In this document: positions 8,556 through 16,990 of the stretch, in pieces
Position numbering within the stretch: the first letter of the stretch is position 1
Layout of the letters: the number at the start of each line of letters is the position of its first letter
Assembly: GCF_011059185.1 (NCBI RefSeq)
Contig: NZ_JAALFE010000001.1
Coordinates: forward strand, 62,001 to 126,000
DNA: 64,000 nt
From: Paragemmobacter kunshanensis
GTDB taxonomy: Bacteria; Pseudomonadota; Alphaproteobacteria; Rhodobacterales; Rhodobacteraceae
Reading direction: 5' to 3'
Translations under genes and position numbers: made by a program
Notes under the pieces: generated by a model
The model's input: only the letters and a program-made list of their open reading frames with translations
Databases searched by the model: none
What the model was told of the DNA's origin: nothing

Positions 8556-9314
8556 TTAGCGGCGGCGGTTGTCATCCTCATCCTCGTCCTCGTCGTCATC
8601 CGACTGCGGCAGGTTGAAGAAGCTTTCGGCATCCGAGAAATCGGCGGGCTTCTCTTCGCGCTCGGTCAGGCTGAACGCTTCCAGCCCGGCGATGGAGGAC
8701 GGCATCTTCGCCTCGGGCGACATGCCCAGCGACTGTTCGGTGGACACCAGTTTGCGCCGTTCGTCATCCGACATGACGGTCCCCTCGGCGGCCTTCTTGC
8801 GCGCGGCCTGCTGCACGGCGGTATCCAGTTCCGACTGGCGGCACAGGCCCAGCGCGACCGGGTCGATGGGGGTGATGTTGTTGATGTTCCAGTGGCTGCG
8901 TTCGCGGATCGACTGGATCGTGGGCTTGGTCGTCCCCACCAGCTTGCCGATGGCTCCATCCGACAGTTCCGGGTGGAACTTCACCAGCCACAGGATCGCG
9001 GCGGGGCGATCCTGCCGCTTGGACAGCGGGGTATAGCGCGGACCGCGGCGCTTTTCCTCGCCCACGGCGGCAAGGTTGTGCTTCAGCTTCAGCTTGTAAA
9101 GCGGGTCCGCCTGACCCTTCTCGATCTCTACCGCCTCAAGCTGGTTGTTGGCGATGGGATCGAAACCCTTCACCCCGGTGGCCACGTCGCCATCGGCAAT
9201 CCCCTGCACCTCAAGCTCGTGCATGCCGCAGAAATCGGCGATCTGCTTGAAGGACAGGGTGGTGTTGTCCACAAGCCAGACGGCGGTGGCCTTTGCCATG
9301 AGCGGTTTGTTCAT
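8556..9314 (-). CDS. trcR: Cell cycle transcriptional regulator TrcR (DUF1013)
   Basis: 252 residues from the ATG at 9314, which is preceded by AAGGAGCAATCCT as ribosome binding site. The whole protein follows the DUF1013 pattern: N-terminal MAKATAVWLVDNTTLSFKQI with a helix-turn-helix that reads the chromosome, and a second HTH-like part around GAIGKLVGTTKPTIQSIRER. In Rhodobacter the family member TrcR takes part in transcription control of cell-cycle and trafficking genes. The C-terminus ends in a very acidic run of D and E followed by NRRR. The family is confined to alphaproteobacteria. Confidence 0.88.
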   Translation of the reverse strand: MNKPLMAKATAVWLVDNTTLSFKQIADFCGMHELEVQGIADGDVATGVKGFDPIANNQLEAVEIEKGQADPLYKLKLKHNLAAVGEEKRRGPRYTPLSKRQDRPAAILWLVKFHPELSDGAIGKLVGTTKPTIQSIRERSHWNINNITPIDPVALGLCRQSELDTAVQQAARKKAAEGTVMSDDERRKLVSTEQSLGMSPEAKMPSSIAGLEAFSLTEREEKPADFSDAESFFNLPQSDDDEDEDEDDNRRR

Positions 9315-9438
9315 AGGATTGCTCCTTGCAATATCTCTCTCGGGCCGGGAAATCGGCTGCGACCGGGGCCGCCATTCCACGATTTCGGGGAAGTTCAGGG
9401 CGGGATATAGTCGGTTCCTGCGACAGAGGAAAGTAAAA

Positions 9439-10074
9439 ATGCGCGTGATCCATCTGCTGCTGCTGGCCCTTCTTGCCGCGGCCCCCGCCCGGGCCGAAGG
9501 CGAAAGGGCCGGGGATTTCGACTATTACGTCATGGCCCTGTCCTGGTCCTCCAGCTGGTGCGCGCTGGAGGGCGATGCGCGCGACGATCCGCAATGCGAC
9601 ACCGGGCGCGGGATCGGTTTCGTGCTGCACGGCCTCTGGCCGCAATACGAAGAGGGCTGGCCCTCCTTCTGCCGCACCCCCGAACGCGATCCGCCCCGCG
9701 CCTTGACGGCGGCGCAGGCGGATGTCTTCGGCGGGGCAGGCGCGGCCTTCTATCAGTGGAAGAAGCATGGCCGCTGTTCCGGCCTGTCGGCGGCGGATTT
9801 CTATGACACCGCGCGCGCGGCCTTTGGGCGCGTGTCGGTGCCTGCGCCCCTGCAGGGGCTGTCGCGCGATATCCGCGTCGAGGCGGATGTGATCGAGGAC
9901 GCCTTTCTTGAGGCAAACCCGGATCTTGCACCCGACGGCGTGGTGGTGACCTGCCGGTCCGGCATGGTGCAGGAGGTGCGGATCTGCCTGACGAAGGATC
10001 TGGAATTCCGCGATTGCGGCGGGGATGTCGGGCGCGTCTGCCGCGGCGTCGCCGCGATGGAGGCCGTGCGCTGA
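9439..10074 (+). CDS. Secreted ribonuclease T2 family protein
   Basis: 211 residues with a clear signal peptide (MRVIHLLLLALLAAAPARA). Both catalytic segments of RNase T2 are present: CAS I in GFVLHGLWPQY and CAS II in YQWKKHGRCSG. Both histidines and the lysine are in place, so it should be active. Six or more cysteines suggest disulfides in the periplasm. The family cleaves RNA to 3'-phosphates through 2',3'-cyclic intermediates. That product type would match the CpdB-like enzyme at 2489, though the two are 5 kb apart and any link is inference. Confidence 0.92.
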   Translation: MRVIHLLLLALLAAAPARAEGERAGDFDYYVMALSWSSSWCALEGDARDDPQCDTGRGIGFVLHGLWPQYEEGWPSFCRTPERDPPRALTAAQADVFGGAGAAFYQWKKHGRCSGLSAADFYDTARAAFGRVSVPAPLQGLSRDIRVEADVIEDAFLEANPDLAPDGVVVTCRSGMVQEVRICLTKDLEFRDCGGDVGRVCRGVAAMEAVR

Positions 10075-10209
10075 ACCCGCGGACCGCGCCTTCCGAATGC
10101 ACGGCCGCTTTTCCAGACCCGACATTCCGCAAGGATTTGCAGCCTTGCGGGGAACTGTCCCACGTCACCTGCCCGCGACTGCCCCTTGGCAGCCATCTGC
10201 TCATCCAAC

Positions 10210-11199
10210 CTATTCGACCTTGAGGACGATCTTGCCGACATGCCCGGAGCTTTCCATCCGGGCATGGGCGGCGGCGGCCTGTTCAAGCGGGAATTCGCTG
10301 TCCATCACCGGGCGGAACTTGCCTGCCGCGATCATCGGCCAGACATGCGCTTCCACCTCGGCCGCGATGCGGGCCTTGGCCAGGTCGCTTTGCGGGCGCA
10401 GGGTCGATCCGGTGATCGTCAGGCGGCGCATCATCACCTCGGCAAAGTTCAGCTCCACCTTCGCCCCTTGCAGGAAGGCGATCTGCACCAAGCGCCCCTC
10501 GGTCGCCAGCGCCTTCACGTTGCGCGGCAGATAGCTGCCCCCGACCATGTCGAGGATCAGCTGCGCGCCGCCTTCGTCATGCATCATGGCAACGAAATCG
10601 CCGCTGCGGTAGTTCAGCGCCTTTTCCGCGCCCAAGGCTTCGCAGGCCGCGCATTTCTCATCCGATCCTGCCGTGGTGAAGACCCGCGCACCCAGCGCCT
10701 TGGCGATCTGGATCGCTGTCGTCCCGATGCCCGACGATCCGCCATGGACGAGGAACCGCTCCCCCGCCTTCAGCCCACCGCGCATCACGACATTGGACCA
10801 GACGGTGAAGCAGGTCTCGGGCAGGCAGGCGGCCTCTTTCATCGACAGCCCATCGGGGATGGGCAGGGCATGGGCCTCGGGCGTGGTGACATATTCGGCA
10901 TAGCCGCCGCCGGGCAGCAGGGCGCAGACCTTGTCGCCGATGCTATAGCGGGTGACGCCGGGGCCGGTTTCCACGACGGTGCCGGATGCCTCCAGCCCCG
11001 GCAGGGGCGAGGCATTGGCAGGCGGCGCATAGCTGCCCGCGCGTTGCAGGGCGTCGGGGCGGTTCACCCCGGCATAGGCCACCCGGATGACGATCTGCCC
11101 ATGGCCCGGCACGGGCACCGCACGGGTGCAGGGTTTCAACACATCGGGACCGCCGGGTTCGGTGATCTCGACGGCGCGCATGTGATGCGAAAGTTCCAT
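10210..11199 (-). CDS. NADPH:quinone oxidoreductase family protein (QOR-like MDR)
   Basis: 329 residues of the medium-chain dehydrogenase superfamily, quinone-oxidoreductase branch. It lacks the cysteine and histidine zinc ligands of alcohol dehydrogenases. The N-terminal GroES-like domain contains AYAGVNRPDALQRAG. The Rossmann domain has HGGSSGIGTTAIQIAKALGA and the NADPH-preferring TAGSDEKCAACEALGAE. Such enzymes reduce quinones or alpha,beta-unsaturated carbonyls. The substrate is not predictable. Its neighbour upstream on the same strand is the ubiquinone-biosynthesis protein COQ9, 25 bases away, so a shared transcript is likely. Confidence 0.9.
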   Translation of the reverse strand: MELSHHMRAVEITEPGGPDVLKPCTRAVPVPGHGQIVIRVAYAGVNRPDALQRAGSYAPPANASPLPGLEASGTVVETGPGVTRYSIGDKVCALLPGGGYAEYVTTPEAHALPIPDGLSMKEAACLPETCFTVWSNVVMRGGLKAGERFLVHGGSSGIGTTAIQIAKALGARVFTTAGSDEKCAACEALGAEKALNYRSGDFVAMMHDEGGAQLILDMVGGSYLPRNVKALATEGRLVQIAFLQGAKVELNFAEVMMRRLTITGSTLRPQSDLAKARIAAEVEAHVWPMIAAGKFRPVMDSEFPLEQAAAAHARMESSGHVGKIVLKVE

Positions 11200-11224
11200 T
11201 CTGCGGTCTTCCTGTCGGCGGGCT

Positions 11225-11923
11225 TCAGCGGAAGCGGTTCATGATCCGGCCGGGCAGGTCATCGGGGACTGTCGGCGCACGCCATTTCTCCATCACCCGG
11301 CCCGGACCCGCAAGCAGCGCCTTGCCCAGGGGATTTTCCCGCAGCTTCGCCTTCAGGCTTTCGATCTGCATCACATCGTCGATGCGCCGATCCAGGAAAT
11401 CCCAGGTCGCCTGATGGCCCGGGCTGTCATCGCCCAGCCAGTAAAGCACGACCGATCCGTAGACCGCGGAAAGCGTGGCGCGCTTGGAATACCAGTTCAG
11501 ATCGCGCGACGTATCGCCCAGCGCCAGCCAGATCGCATCCGCCGTGCCCCAGATCAGTTTCGCCCCTTCGGCGGCGTGCTGCGGCAGGGCAAAAAGGGTG
11601 GTGCCGCGGCGGACCAGTTCGCGATCCGCGACCAGATCAAGGCGGGTGCGGATGGCAAAGGCCACCCGGTCGCGAAAGCGCATCTGGGAAAGGTCAGCCT
11701 TTGCAAGGGTTTCCGCCATCTGGCGGTCGCCGTCCTTGTGAAAGGCCACGGCAAGGTCGATGCCGCCACGGGGAAAAAGCGCGCGGGCCAGACCTTCGGC
11801 CACGCCCGAATCGGTAATGGCGGCGCGCAGGGTGGTTTCGGACCAGCCATCGAAGGGAACATGGGACAGCGCGGCATCCAGCACCGCTTCGCGGGCGTTT
11901 TCAGGGCTTTGCGGGCTTTCCAT
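11225..11923 (-). CDS. coq9: COQ9 family ubiquinone biosynthesis protein
   Basis: 232 residues. COQ9 is a TetR-fold lipid-binding protein that assists the COQ7 hydroxylase in ubiquinone synthesis and is found in mitochondria and alphaproteobacteria. The N-terminal part (DAALSHVPFDGWSETTLRAA) has the shape of a TetR DNA-binding domain. The C-terminal part has the conserved DLNWYSKRATLSAVYGS. It starts upstream of the oxidoreductase gene on the same strand and diverges from rpsU. Confidence 0.92.
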   Translation of the reverse strand: MESPQSPENAREAVLDAALSHVPFDGWSETTLRAAITDSGVAEGLARALFPRGGIDLAVAFHKDGDRQMAETLAKADLSQMRFRDRVAFAIRTRLDLVADRELVRRGTTLFALPQHAAEGAKLIWGTADAIWLALGDTSRDLNWYSKRATLSAVYGSVVLYWLGDDSPGHQATWDFLDRRIDDVMQIESLKAKLRENPLGKALLAGPGRVMEKWRAPTVPDDLPGRIMNRFR

Positions 11924-12030
11924 GGCAGACTCCTTCGGGGCTTTGGTGGACAGGGGCGATTTCCTTTGTTATAGGGCGCGCGCCTGCACACTGTAGTGCA
12001 ACTCTAACTTAGGAAGGTGGTGACAACCAC

Positions 12031-12237
12031 ATGCAGGTCAGCGTCCGCGACAATAACGTCGAACAGGCACTCCGTGCCCTGAAGAAAAAGCTCCAGCGCG
12101 AAGGCGTTTTCCGTGAAATGAAGCTCAAGCAGCATTTCGAGAAACCGTCCGTCAAGAAAGCGCGCGAGCAAGCCGAAGCGGTCCGCCGTGCGCGCAAACT
12201 CGCGCGCAAGAAGGCGCAGCGCGAAGGCGCTCTCTGA
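12031..12237 (+). CDS. rpsU: 30S ribosomal protein S21
   Basis: 68 residues, starting [20 protein letters not shown] and ending in a very basic helix ([17 protein letters not shown]). S21 binds the 30S subunit near the anti-Shine-Dalgarno region and helps initiation. Length and sequence are typical of alphaproteobacteria. The ATG is preceded by GGAAGGTGGTGAC. It is a single-gene unit closed by a strong hairpin terminator 40 bases downstream. Confidence 0.97.
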   Translation: MQVSVRDNNVEQALRALKKKLQREGVFREMKLKQHFEKPSVKKAREQAEAVRRARKLARKKAQREGAL

Positions 12238-12276
12238 GGCGTTTGCGACACTGGGGGAGCGATCCCCAACCGATCA

Positions 12277-12304
12277 ACCCCCGTCCGCAAGGCCGGGGGT
12301 TTTT
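12277..12304 (+). terminator. Rho-independent terminator of rpsU
   Basis: The hairpin ACCCCCG (12277-12283) / CGGGGGT (12294-12300) is followed directly by T residues (12301-12304). It lies 40 bases after the rpsU stop and fits intrinsic termination. Confidence 0.85.
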
Positions 12305-12475
12305 CATTGCGCCGGGGATTAACCTTGGGGTTTTCCCGGGAATTTCAGCGGGATGTCCCGATCCGACCGTGCCACAGCCGGTGCAGACGCGCGGTGCAGC
12401 AGGGCGTGCATACAAATTCCGGCAGGTTGACCCGGGAAATCATGGTTAACCGTGCGCGATTGCGCGAGTGCGGAA
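12305..12475. other. Non-coding stretch between rpsU terminator and repeat cluster
   Basis: Part of a gap of about 400 bases between the convergent genes rpsU and lrp. I see no convincing gene, RNA or promoter in these 170 bases. The rest of the gap is the hairpin cluster that follows. Confidence 0.6.
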
Positions 12476-12596
12476 CCGATTTCTGACGCAGAAATCGGGG
12501 CGAAATCTGACGCAGATTTCGCTTGGCGGCGGTGCGCTACGGAAGGGGCCCGAAATCTGCGTCAGATTTCGGGACGGAATTTGCGTCAAATTCCGT
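12476..12596. repeat. Cluster of four TGACGCA-core hairpins, 2+2 mirrored
   Basis: Four near-perfect palindromes with three-base loops. H1 12476-12498 has arm CCGATTTCTG and loop ACG. H2 12500-12522 has arm GCGAAATCTG and loop ACG. H3 12549-12573 has arm CCCGAAATCTG and loop CGT. H4 12574-12596 has arm ACGGAATTTG and loop CGT. The centre TGACGCA is invariant, while the arms differ between copies but always pair with themselves. H3 and H4 are in reverse orientation to H1 and H2, with a 26-base spacer between the pairs. The same layout recurs at 34207-34352. Function is unknown; it resembles bacterial interspersed palindromic elements. Confidence 0.85.
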
Positions 12597-12642
12597 TTTG
12601 CGCGGAAGTGGGGGCGTCGGGAATGGCGGGGTGAACCCCGCC

Positions 12643-13104
12643 CTACACGGCCAGCGCGGTGGTCTGGACCACAGTCCGCAGCGCGAAGGAGGAATGCATC
12701 TGCCGCACGCCGGGCAGGCGCGACAGATACTGGCGGTGGATGCGGGCGAAATCCTCGGTATCCTGCGCCATGATCTTGAGCAGGTAATCCGCCTGCCCCG
12801 CCATCAGATGACATTCCAGGATGTCGGGGATGCGCGCCACCTCGCGTTCGAAGGCATCGAGCAACTCGTCGGCCTGGCCCTGCAGGGTGATTTCCACATA
12901 GACCGTCGTCGGGCGGCCAAGGCGGCGCGGATCGAGCAGGGCCACGTAACGGGCGATGAAGCCCTCTTCCTCTAGCCGCTGGGTGCGGCGGTGGCAGGCC
13001 GAGGGCGACAGGTTCACCCGTTCCGACAAATCGGCATTGGTGATGCGGCCTTCCTTCTGCAGGACGGTCAGGATGCGGCGGTCGGTTGCGTCGAGTTCGG
13101 ACAT
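12643..13104 (-). CDS. Lrp/AsnC family regulator, probably of alanine dehydrogenase
   Basis: 153 residues. N-terminal winged helix-turn-helix (LDATDRRILTVLQKEGRITN, then LSERVNLSPSACHRRTQRLE) and a C-terminal RAM ligand-binding domain (about residue 65 on, with ECHLMAGQADYLLKI). Lrp/AsnC regulators sense amino acids and often control a divergent neighbour. Here that neighbour is ald, 157 bases away, so the AldR role (alanine-responsive activator) is likely. The intergenic space has AT-rich patches suitable for Lrp binding, but I cannot define an operator. Confidence 0.9.
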   Translation of the reverse strand: MSELDATDRRILTVLQKEGRITNADLSERVNLSPSACHRRTQRLEEEGFIARYVALLDPRRLGRPTTVYVEITLQGQADELLDAFEREVARIPDILECHLMAGQADYLLKIMAQDTEDFARIHRQYLSRLPGVRQMHSSFALRTVVQTTALAV

Positions 13105-13261
13105 TCGCGGAAGAAACTTTCACCATCTGGGCCGATTGCGAAGAAATCTACCGCAAGGCCGCCCCCGCGTCATGCAGAAATCAAAGAAACGGCGGGGAAG
13201 CTGACGGAAGCTTTTCCCACAGCGGGCCGTATCCGTGCCCGGAACGGGAGGAAGCAACCAG

Positions 13262-14380
13262 ATGAAGATCGGATGTCCGAAAGAGATCAAGCCGCAGGAA
13301 TTCCGCGTCGGCATGACGCCCAATGCCGCGCGCGAGGCGGTGGCCCATGGGCATGAGGTTCTGGTGGAGACCGGCGCCGGTATCGGCGCGGGCTTTTCGG
13401 ATGCGGATTACCAGGCCGCAGGCGCGCGGATCGCGGGGACGGCGGAAGAGGTTTTCGACAGTTCCGGGATGATCGTGAAGGTGAAGGAGCCGCAGGCGGT
13501 GGAACGTGCCCGCCTGCGCGAGGGGCAGCTTCTGTTCACCTACCTGCATCTGGCCCCGGATCCGGCGCAGACGAAGGATCTGCTGGCATCGGGCGTCACG
13601 GCCATCGCCTATGAGACGGTGACGGATGATCGCGGCGGGCTGCCGCTGCTGGCGCCCATGTCCGAGGTGGCGGGGCGGCTTGCGCCGCAGGTCGGGGCAT
13701 GGACGCTGCAGAAGGCCAATGGCGGGCGCGGCGTGCTGATGGGGGGCGTGCCCGGCGTGCTGCCCGCGAAGGTGCTGGTCATCGGCGGCGGGGTGGTGGG
13801 CACCCATGCCGCCAAGATCAGCGCGGGGATGGGGGCGGATGTCACCGTGCTGGACCGTTCGGTGAACCGGCTGCGCTATCTGGATGACGTCTTCGGCGGG
13901 CAGTTCAAATGCGGCTATGCCGATGCGGCCACCACGATCGAACTGGCGCGGCAGGCCGACATGATCATCGGCGCGGTCCTGATCCCCGGCGCGGCGGCGC
14001 CCAAGCTGATTTCACGCGCGCAGTTGAAAGAACTGAAACCCGGCGCGGCGCTGGTGGATGTGGCGATCGACCAGGGCGGCTGCTTCGAGACCTCCCGCGC
14101 GACCACGCATCAGGACCCGATCTATGAGGTGGACGGGATCATGCATTACTGCGTGGCCAACATGCCCGGGGCGGTGGCGCGGACATCGACCCAGGCGCTT
14201 GGCAATGCGACGCTGCCCTTCCTGCTGGCCCTGGCCGACAAGGGCTGGAAGCGCGCCTGCGCCGAGGACCGGCATCTTCTGGCCGGGCTGAACACCCATG
14301 CCGGCAAGCTGACCTATGCGGCGGTCGGCACGGCGCTGGGCCTGCCCACGATCAGCGCGGCGGAGGCGCTGGCGATCTGA
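13262..14380 (+). CDS. ald: Alanine dehydrogenase
   Basis: 372 residues from the ATG at 13262, giving the family opening MKIGCPKEIKPQEFRVGMTP. Catalyses reversible NAD-dependent deamination of L-alanine to pyruvate and ammonium. The Rossmann motif VIGGGVVGTHAAKISAGMGA is at about residues 170-190. The conserved VDVAIDQGGCFETSRATTH segment lies in the C-terminal half. It is divergent from an Lrp-type regulator and is followed by a hairpin shared with mscL. Confidence 0.97.
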   Translation: MKIGCPKEIKPQEFRVGMTPNAAREAVAHGHEVLVETGAGIGAGFSDADYQAAGARIAGTAEEVFDSSGMIVKVKEPQAVERARLREGQLLFTYLHLAPDPAQTKDLLASGVTAIAYETVTDDRGGLPLLAPMSEVAGRLAPQVGAWTLQKANGGRGVLMGGVPGVLPAKVLVIGGGVVGTHAAKISAGMGADVTVLDRSVNRLRYLDDVFGGQFKCGYADAATTIELARQADMIIGAVLIPGAAAPKLISRAQLKELKPGAALVDVAIDQGGCFETSRATTHQDPIYEVDGIMHYCVANMPGAVARTSTQALGNATLPFLLALADKGWKRACAEDRHLLAGLNTHAGKLTYAAVGTALGLPTISAAEALAI

Positions 14381-14397
14381 CGGCTGTCCGGAAACAC

Positions 14398-14427
14398 AAG
14401 GGCCGCAGGGTTCATCCCGCGGCCCTT
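14398..14427. terminator. Bidirectional hairpin between ald and mscL
   Basis: The perfect stem AAGGGCCGC (14398-14406) / GCGGCCCTT (14419-14427) lies between the convergent 3' ends of ald and mscL. The A and T bases at its ends make it usable from both sides. Confidence 0.7.
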
Positions 14428-14444
14428 GCCCGATCCGTGGCGGC

Positions 14445-14864
14445 TTATTTCTTCAGCGAGTCGCGGATTTCCATCAGGATATCCAGTTCCGTCGGCCCGG
14501 CGGGGGCGGCCTCGGCGGCCTCTTTCTTCGCCGTGGCATCCTTGAGCTTGTTCACCGCCTTCACCAGCAGGAACACCACCCAGGCGATGATCAGGAAGTT
14601 GATCACGGCGGTGATGAAGGCCCCATAGGCAAAGACCGGCGCCCCCGCATCGCGCGCCGCGGCGAGCGAGACGGGATCCGTTCCCGACAGGTCGATGAAC
14701 AGGTTCGAAAAGTCTACGCCGCCGGTGATCAGCCCGATGATGGGGTTGATCAGATCCCCCACGAGCGAGTTCACGATGGCCGTGAAGGCCGCACCGATGA
14801 TGATACCCACCGCAAGGTCGACGACATTCCCCCGCGCGATAAACGTCTTGAATTCATTCAGCAT
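14445..14864 (-). CDS. mscL: Large-conductance mechanosensitive channel
   Basis: 139 residues. Opens on membrane tension to release solutes during hypo-osmotic shock. The opening [20 protein letters not shown] and the pore-lining TM1 ([20 protein letters not shown]) are typical. TM2 is at about residues 83-104 ([20 protein letters not shown]). The C-terminal cytoplasmic helix has the conserved [12 protein letters not shown] end. Inner-membrane homopentamer. Confidence 0.97.
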   Translation of the reverse strand: MLNEFKTFIARGNVVDLAVGIIIGAAFTAIVNSLVGDLINPIIGLITGGVDFSNLFIDLSGTDPVSLAAARDAGAPVFAYGAFITAVINFLIIAWVVFLLVKAVNKLKDATAKKEAAEAAPAGPTELDILMEIRDSLKK

Positions 14865-15041
14865 TTCACGGTTCCCACGTTTTTTCCTTGTTACTTTCCG
14901 CCATGTGCGAAACAGGCACTGTCCCTTTGCCCCGGCGGCAGGGACAGCCTAAGCGCATTTTCGCGAAATTTTCATCGGAAAAGTGCAAGTCGGGCGCAGC
15001 CGGCCCGGGGTGTTGCACGGGAAATCGCCTTCTGGCGGGCG

Positions 15042-15623
15042 TCAGATCGGGCGCACCATGCTGTGGGCGGCGTTGAAGCGGAAGATCAGCCGAAGCGGAC
15101 CGATGGCCGAGGTGCGGTCGACGACGAAGCCCTGCCGTTCGTAAAGCGCGCGCGCGCGCCAGTTCGTATCGACGACATCCAGCCGCACCGCGCCGAAGCC
15201 GCGCGCGCGGCCTTCGGCCATGAAGGCCTGCAAGAGCGCGCTGCCCACGCCCTGGCCGCGGCAATCGGGGCGGACGCAAAGCCCATCCAGCAGGAAGCGG
15301 GCCTGATCGGATTCGCTGCCCAGCAGGCGCAGGACCATGGCCCGCCAGCGCCCGCCAAAGGTGCCGTAGACGGCGCGCAGATCCTCTTCCGTGCCGCCCG
15401 CGAAGGTGCCCCTCTCGGTCTTGAAACCGGCAAGGCCCACAAGGCGGCCTTCGCGATCATAGGCTGTCAGGCAATGATCGGCGCGCATCACCCGGGCGAA
15501 AAAGACCAGCGCAAGCCGCTCTGGCCCCAGCACGCGGCCCAGCTTTTCGCCGAAGGCCGCCCAGTACAGCACCGCCGCCTCGTCGCGCAGATGATCGGGC
15601 AGGCCCCCTTCGATGCGGATCAT
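15042..15623 (-). CDS. GNAT family N-acetyltransferase
   Basis: 193 residues. The acetyl-CoA binding motif A reads LCVRPDCRGQGVGSALLQAF (R/Q-x-x-G-x-G/A), followed by VDTNWRARALYERQGFV, the standard motif B. The acceptor is unknown. Its start overlaps the stop of the mobB-fusion gene by four bases, so it is the last gene of a mobA-mobB-GNAT operon. A molybdenum-related role is only suggested by this position. Confidence 0.85.
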   Translation of the reverse strand: MIRIEGGLPDHLRDEAAVLYWAAFGEKLGRVLGPERLALVFFARVMRADHCLTAYDREGRLVGLAGFKTERGTFAGGTEEDLRAVYGTFGGRWRAMVLRLLGSESDQARFLLDGLCVRPDCRGQGVGSALLQAFMAEGRARGFGAVRLDVVDTNWRARALYERQGFVVDRTSAIGPLRLIFRFNAAHSMVRPI

Positions 15624-16990
15624 GCCAGCTCTCCTTCCGCTGCCGCCTGCAGGGGTCCTTCATGCCCTGCGCCCAGAATCCAGCCCTCTTCGGTGCCGAT
15701 ATCATTGATATCCTGCATGATCCGCGCCAGTTCGCCCAGATGCGACAGCCGCCACAGCGCACGGGCCAGCAGCACCACCTGCGCGCGGTCGCGGATGCCC
15801 GGGGCGCGGGCCACCAGCGGGGCGAGGAGCGAGGGATAGACCTCGGCCAGAACGGCGCTGCGGCCCGGTTGCGGATCGAAGGGCCAGACCGAGACATCGG
15901 GGCGCTGCGACAGGCGGTGGATCATCGGCAGGCCCATCAGCGCCTGCGATCCGACGGAGCCTGTGGTGTAAAGCTTCCAGACGGGCTGGGCGCGGGGAAC
16001 GCGGGCCTCGACCGCGCGGCGTTCGGCAAGGCCCAACGCGGGGTAATCGGCCAGCTTGCGGGGCGGCAGATGCGGCAGGGCAAGGCCCGCGGGGCGGCCC
16101 CAGAAGGGGCCGGGCGCGGGGTGGCCCCTGGCGATGATGGCGTTGATATCATCGGCCACGGCAAAGCGGTTGTTGCGGTTGCCCTCATCGGTGATCCGCC
16201 CGGCCAGCCAGCGCCAGACGGCGCGGGGATCGGGCTGGCCCGTCAGGCGGGCGGCAAAGCCCGCGGGATAGGCCATCGGGAAATCGAAGCCGATCAGCAG
16301 GCGGCGGCCTTCGGCGGCGGCGCGGTCGATGCTGGCGCGGATATGCGTCTCGGCCTCGGCCCGGCTGCGGAAGTAGAGGGCGCTTTCCCCTGTCGCATCG
16401 GCCTGCCCGATCCAGATCGCATCGGCCGAGGGGCGGGCCGGAGACGGGCCATGCGTGGCCGACCAGTCGACCACCATCACCCCGTCAAAGGCTGGCGCGG
16501 CAAGGCCGGTTTCGGCAAGGATGAAATCGGCAACAGCGGCGGTGTCGTTCAGATCCAGCACCGGCACGGGCAGCGCCAGCCCCGCCGCATCGCTGGCCAC
16601 GGCGCGCACCAGCGGATCGCCCGGCTGGATCAGGTCATGCCCCGTCTCGCGGCGCCAGACTTCCACCTTGCGATGCGCGTCACGCTTGTAGCCTTCGACC
16701 AGCACCAGATCGACAGGGGCCAGACGCGCCAGCACCTCGGACAGGGCGGGCTCGGGGCCGCGATGTTCCACCATCAGGGCGAAACGGTCCTTGGCGGCCA
16801 GAACCACCTCGCGCGCGCCGGCCTGACGGTGGCGGAAGGTGTCCTTGCCGGGCTGATCGAGATCCACCTCGTGATGCACATGCTTCACGGTGGAAACGGA
16901 GAAACCCCGGCCCGTGATTTCGGCCACCAGCCGTTCCATCAGGCCGGTCTTGCCCGAATTCTTCCAGCCGATGACGCCGTAAACCTTCAT
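15620..16990 (-). CDS. mobB: MobB fused to an uncharacterised C-terminal domain
   Basis: 456 residues, against about 170 for stand-alone MobB. Residues 1 to about 165 are MobB: P-loop VIGWKNSGKTGLMERLV, conserved STVKHVHHEVDLDQPGKDTF and VEGYKRD. MobB is a GTP-binding helper of MobA in molybdopterin guanine dinucleotide formation. Residues from about 170 to the end start with VMVVDWSATHGP and contain LIGFDFPMAYPAGF. This is a second domain of about 285 residues with no family I can name securely; the VxDWS and GFDFP strands recall a RNase H-like or DUF429-type fold. It overlaps mobA and the GNAT gene by four bases each. Confidence 0.85.
   Translation of the reverse strand: MKVYGVIGWKNSGKTGLMERLVAEITGRGFSVSTVKHVHHEVDLDQPGKDTFRHRQAGAREVVLAAKDRFALMVEHRGPEPALSEVLARLAPVDLVLVEGYKRDAHRKVEVWRRETGHDLIQPGDPLVRAVASDAAGLALPVPVLDLNDTAAVADFILAETGLAAPAFDGVMVVDWSATHGPSPARPSADAIWIGQADATGESALYFRSRAEAETHIRASIDRAAAEGRRLLIGFDFPMAYPAGFAARLTGQPDPRAVWRWLAGRITDEGNRNNRFAVADDINAIIARGHPAPGPFWGRPAGLALPHLPPRKLADYPALGLAERRAVEARVPRAQPVWKLYTTGSVGSQALMGLPMIHRLSQRPDVSVWPFDPQPGRSAVLAEVYPSLLAPLVARAPGIRDRAQVVLLARALWRLSHLGELARIMQDINDIGTEEGWILGAGHEGPLQAAAEGELA

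Noticed and set aside
12476-12596. CRISPR array
   Set aside because: The repeats are palindromes of differing arms with almost no spacers and mixed orientation, and no cas genes are present.
14951-14990. Possible copy of the TTTTCAC-GAAAA hairpin family upstream of mscL
   Set aside because: Only a five-base stem around ATCG; too weak to count as a member.
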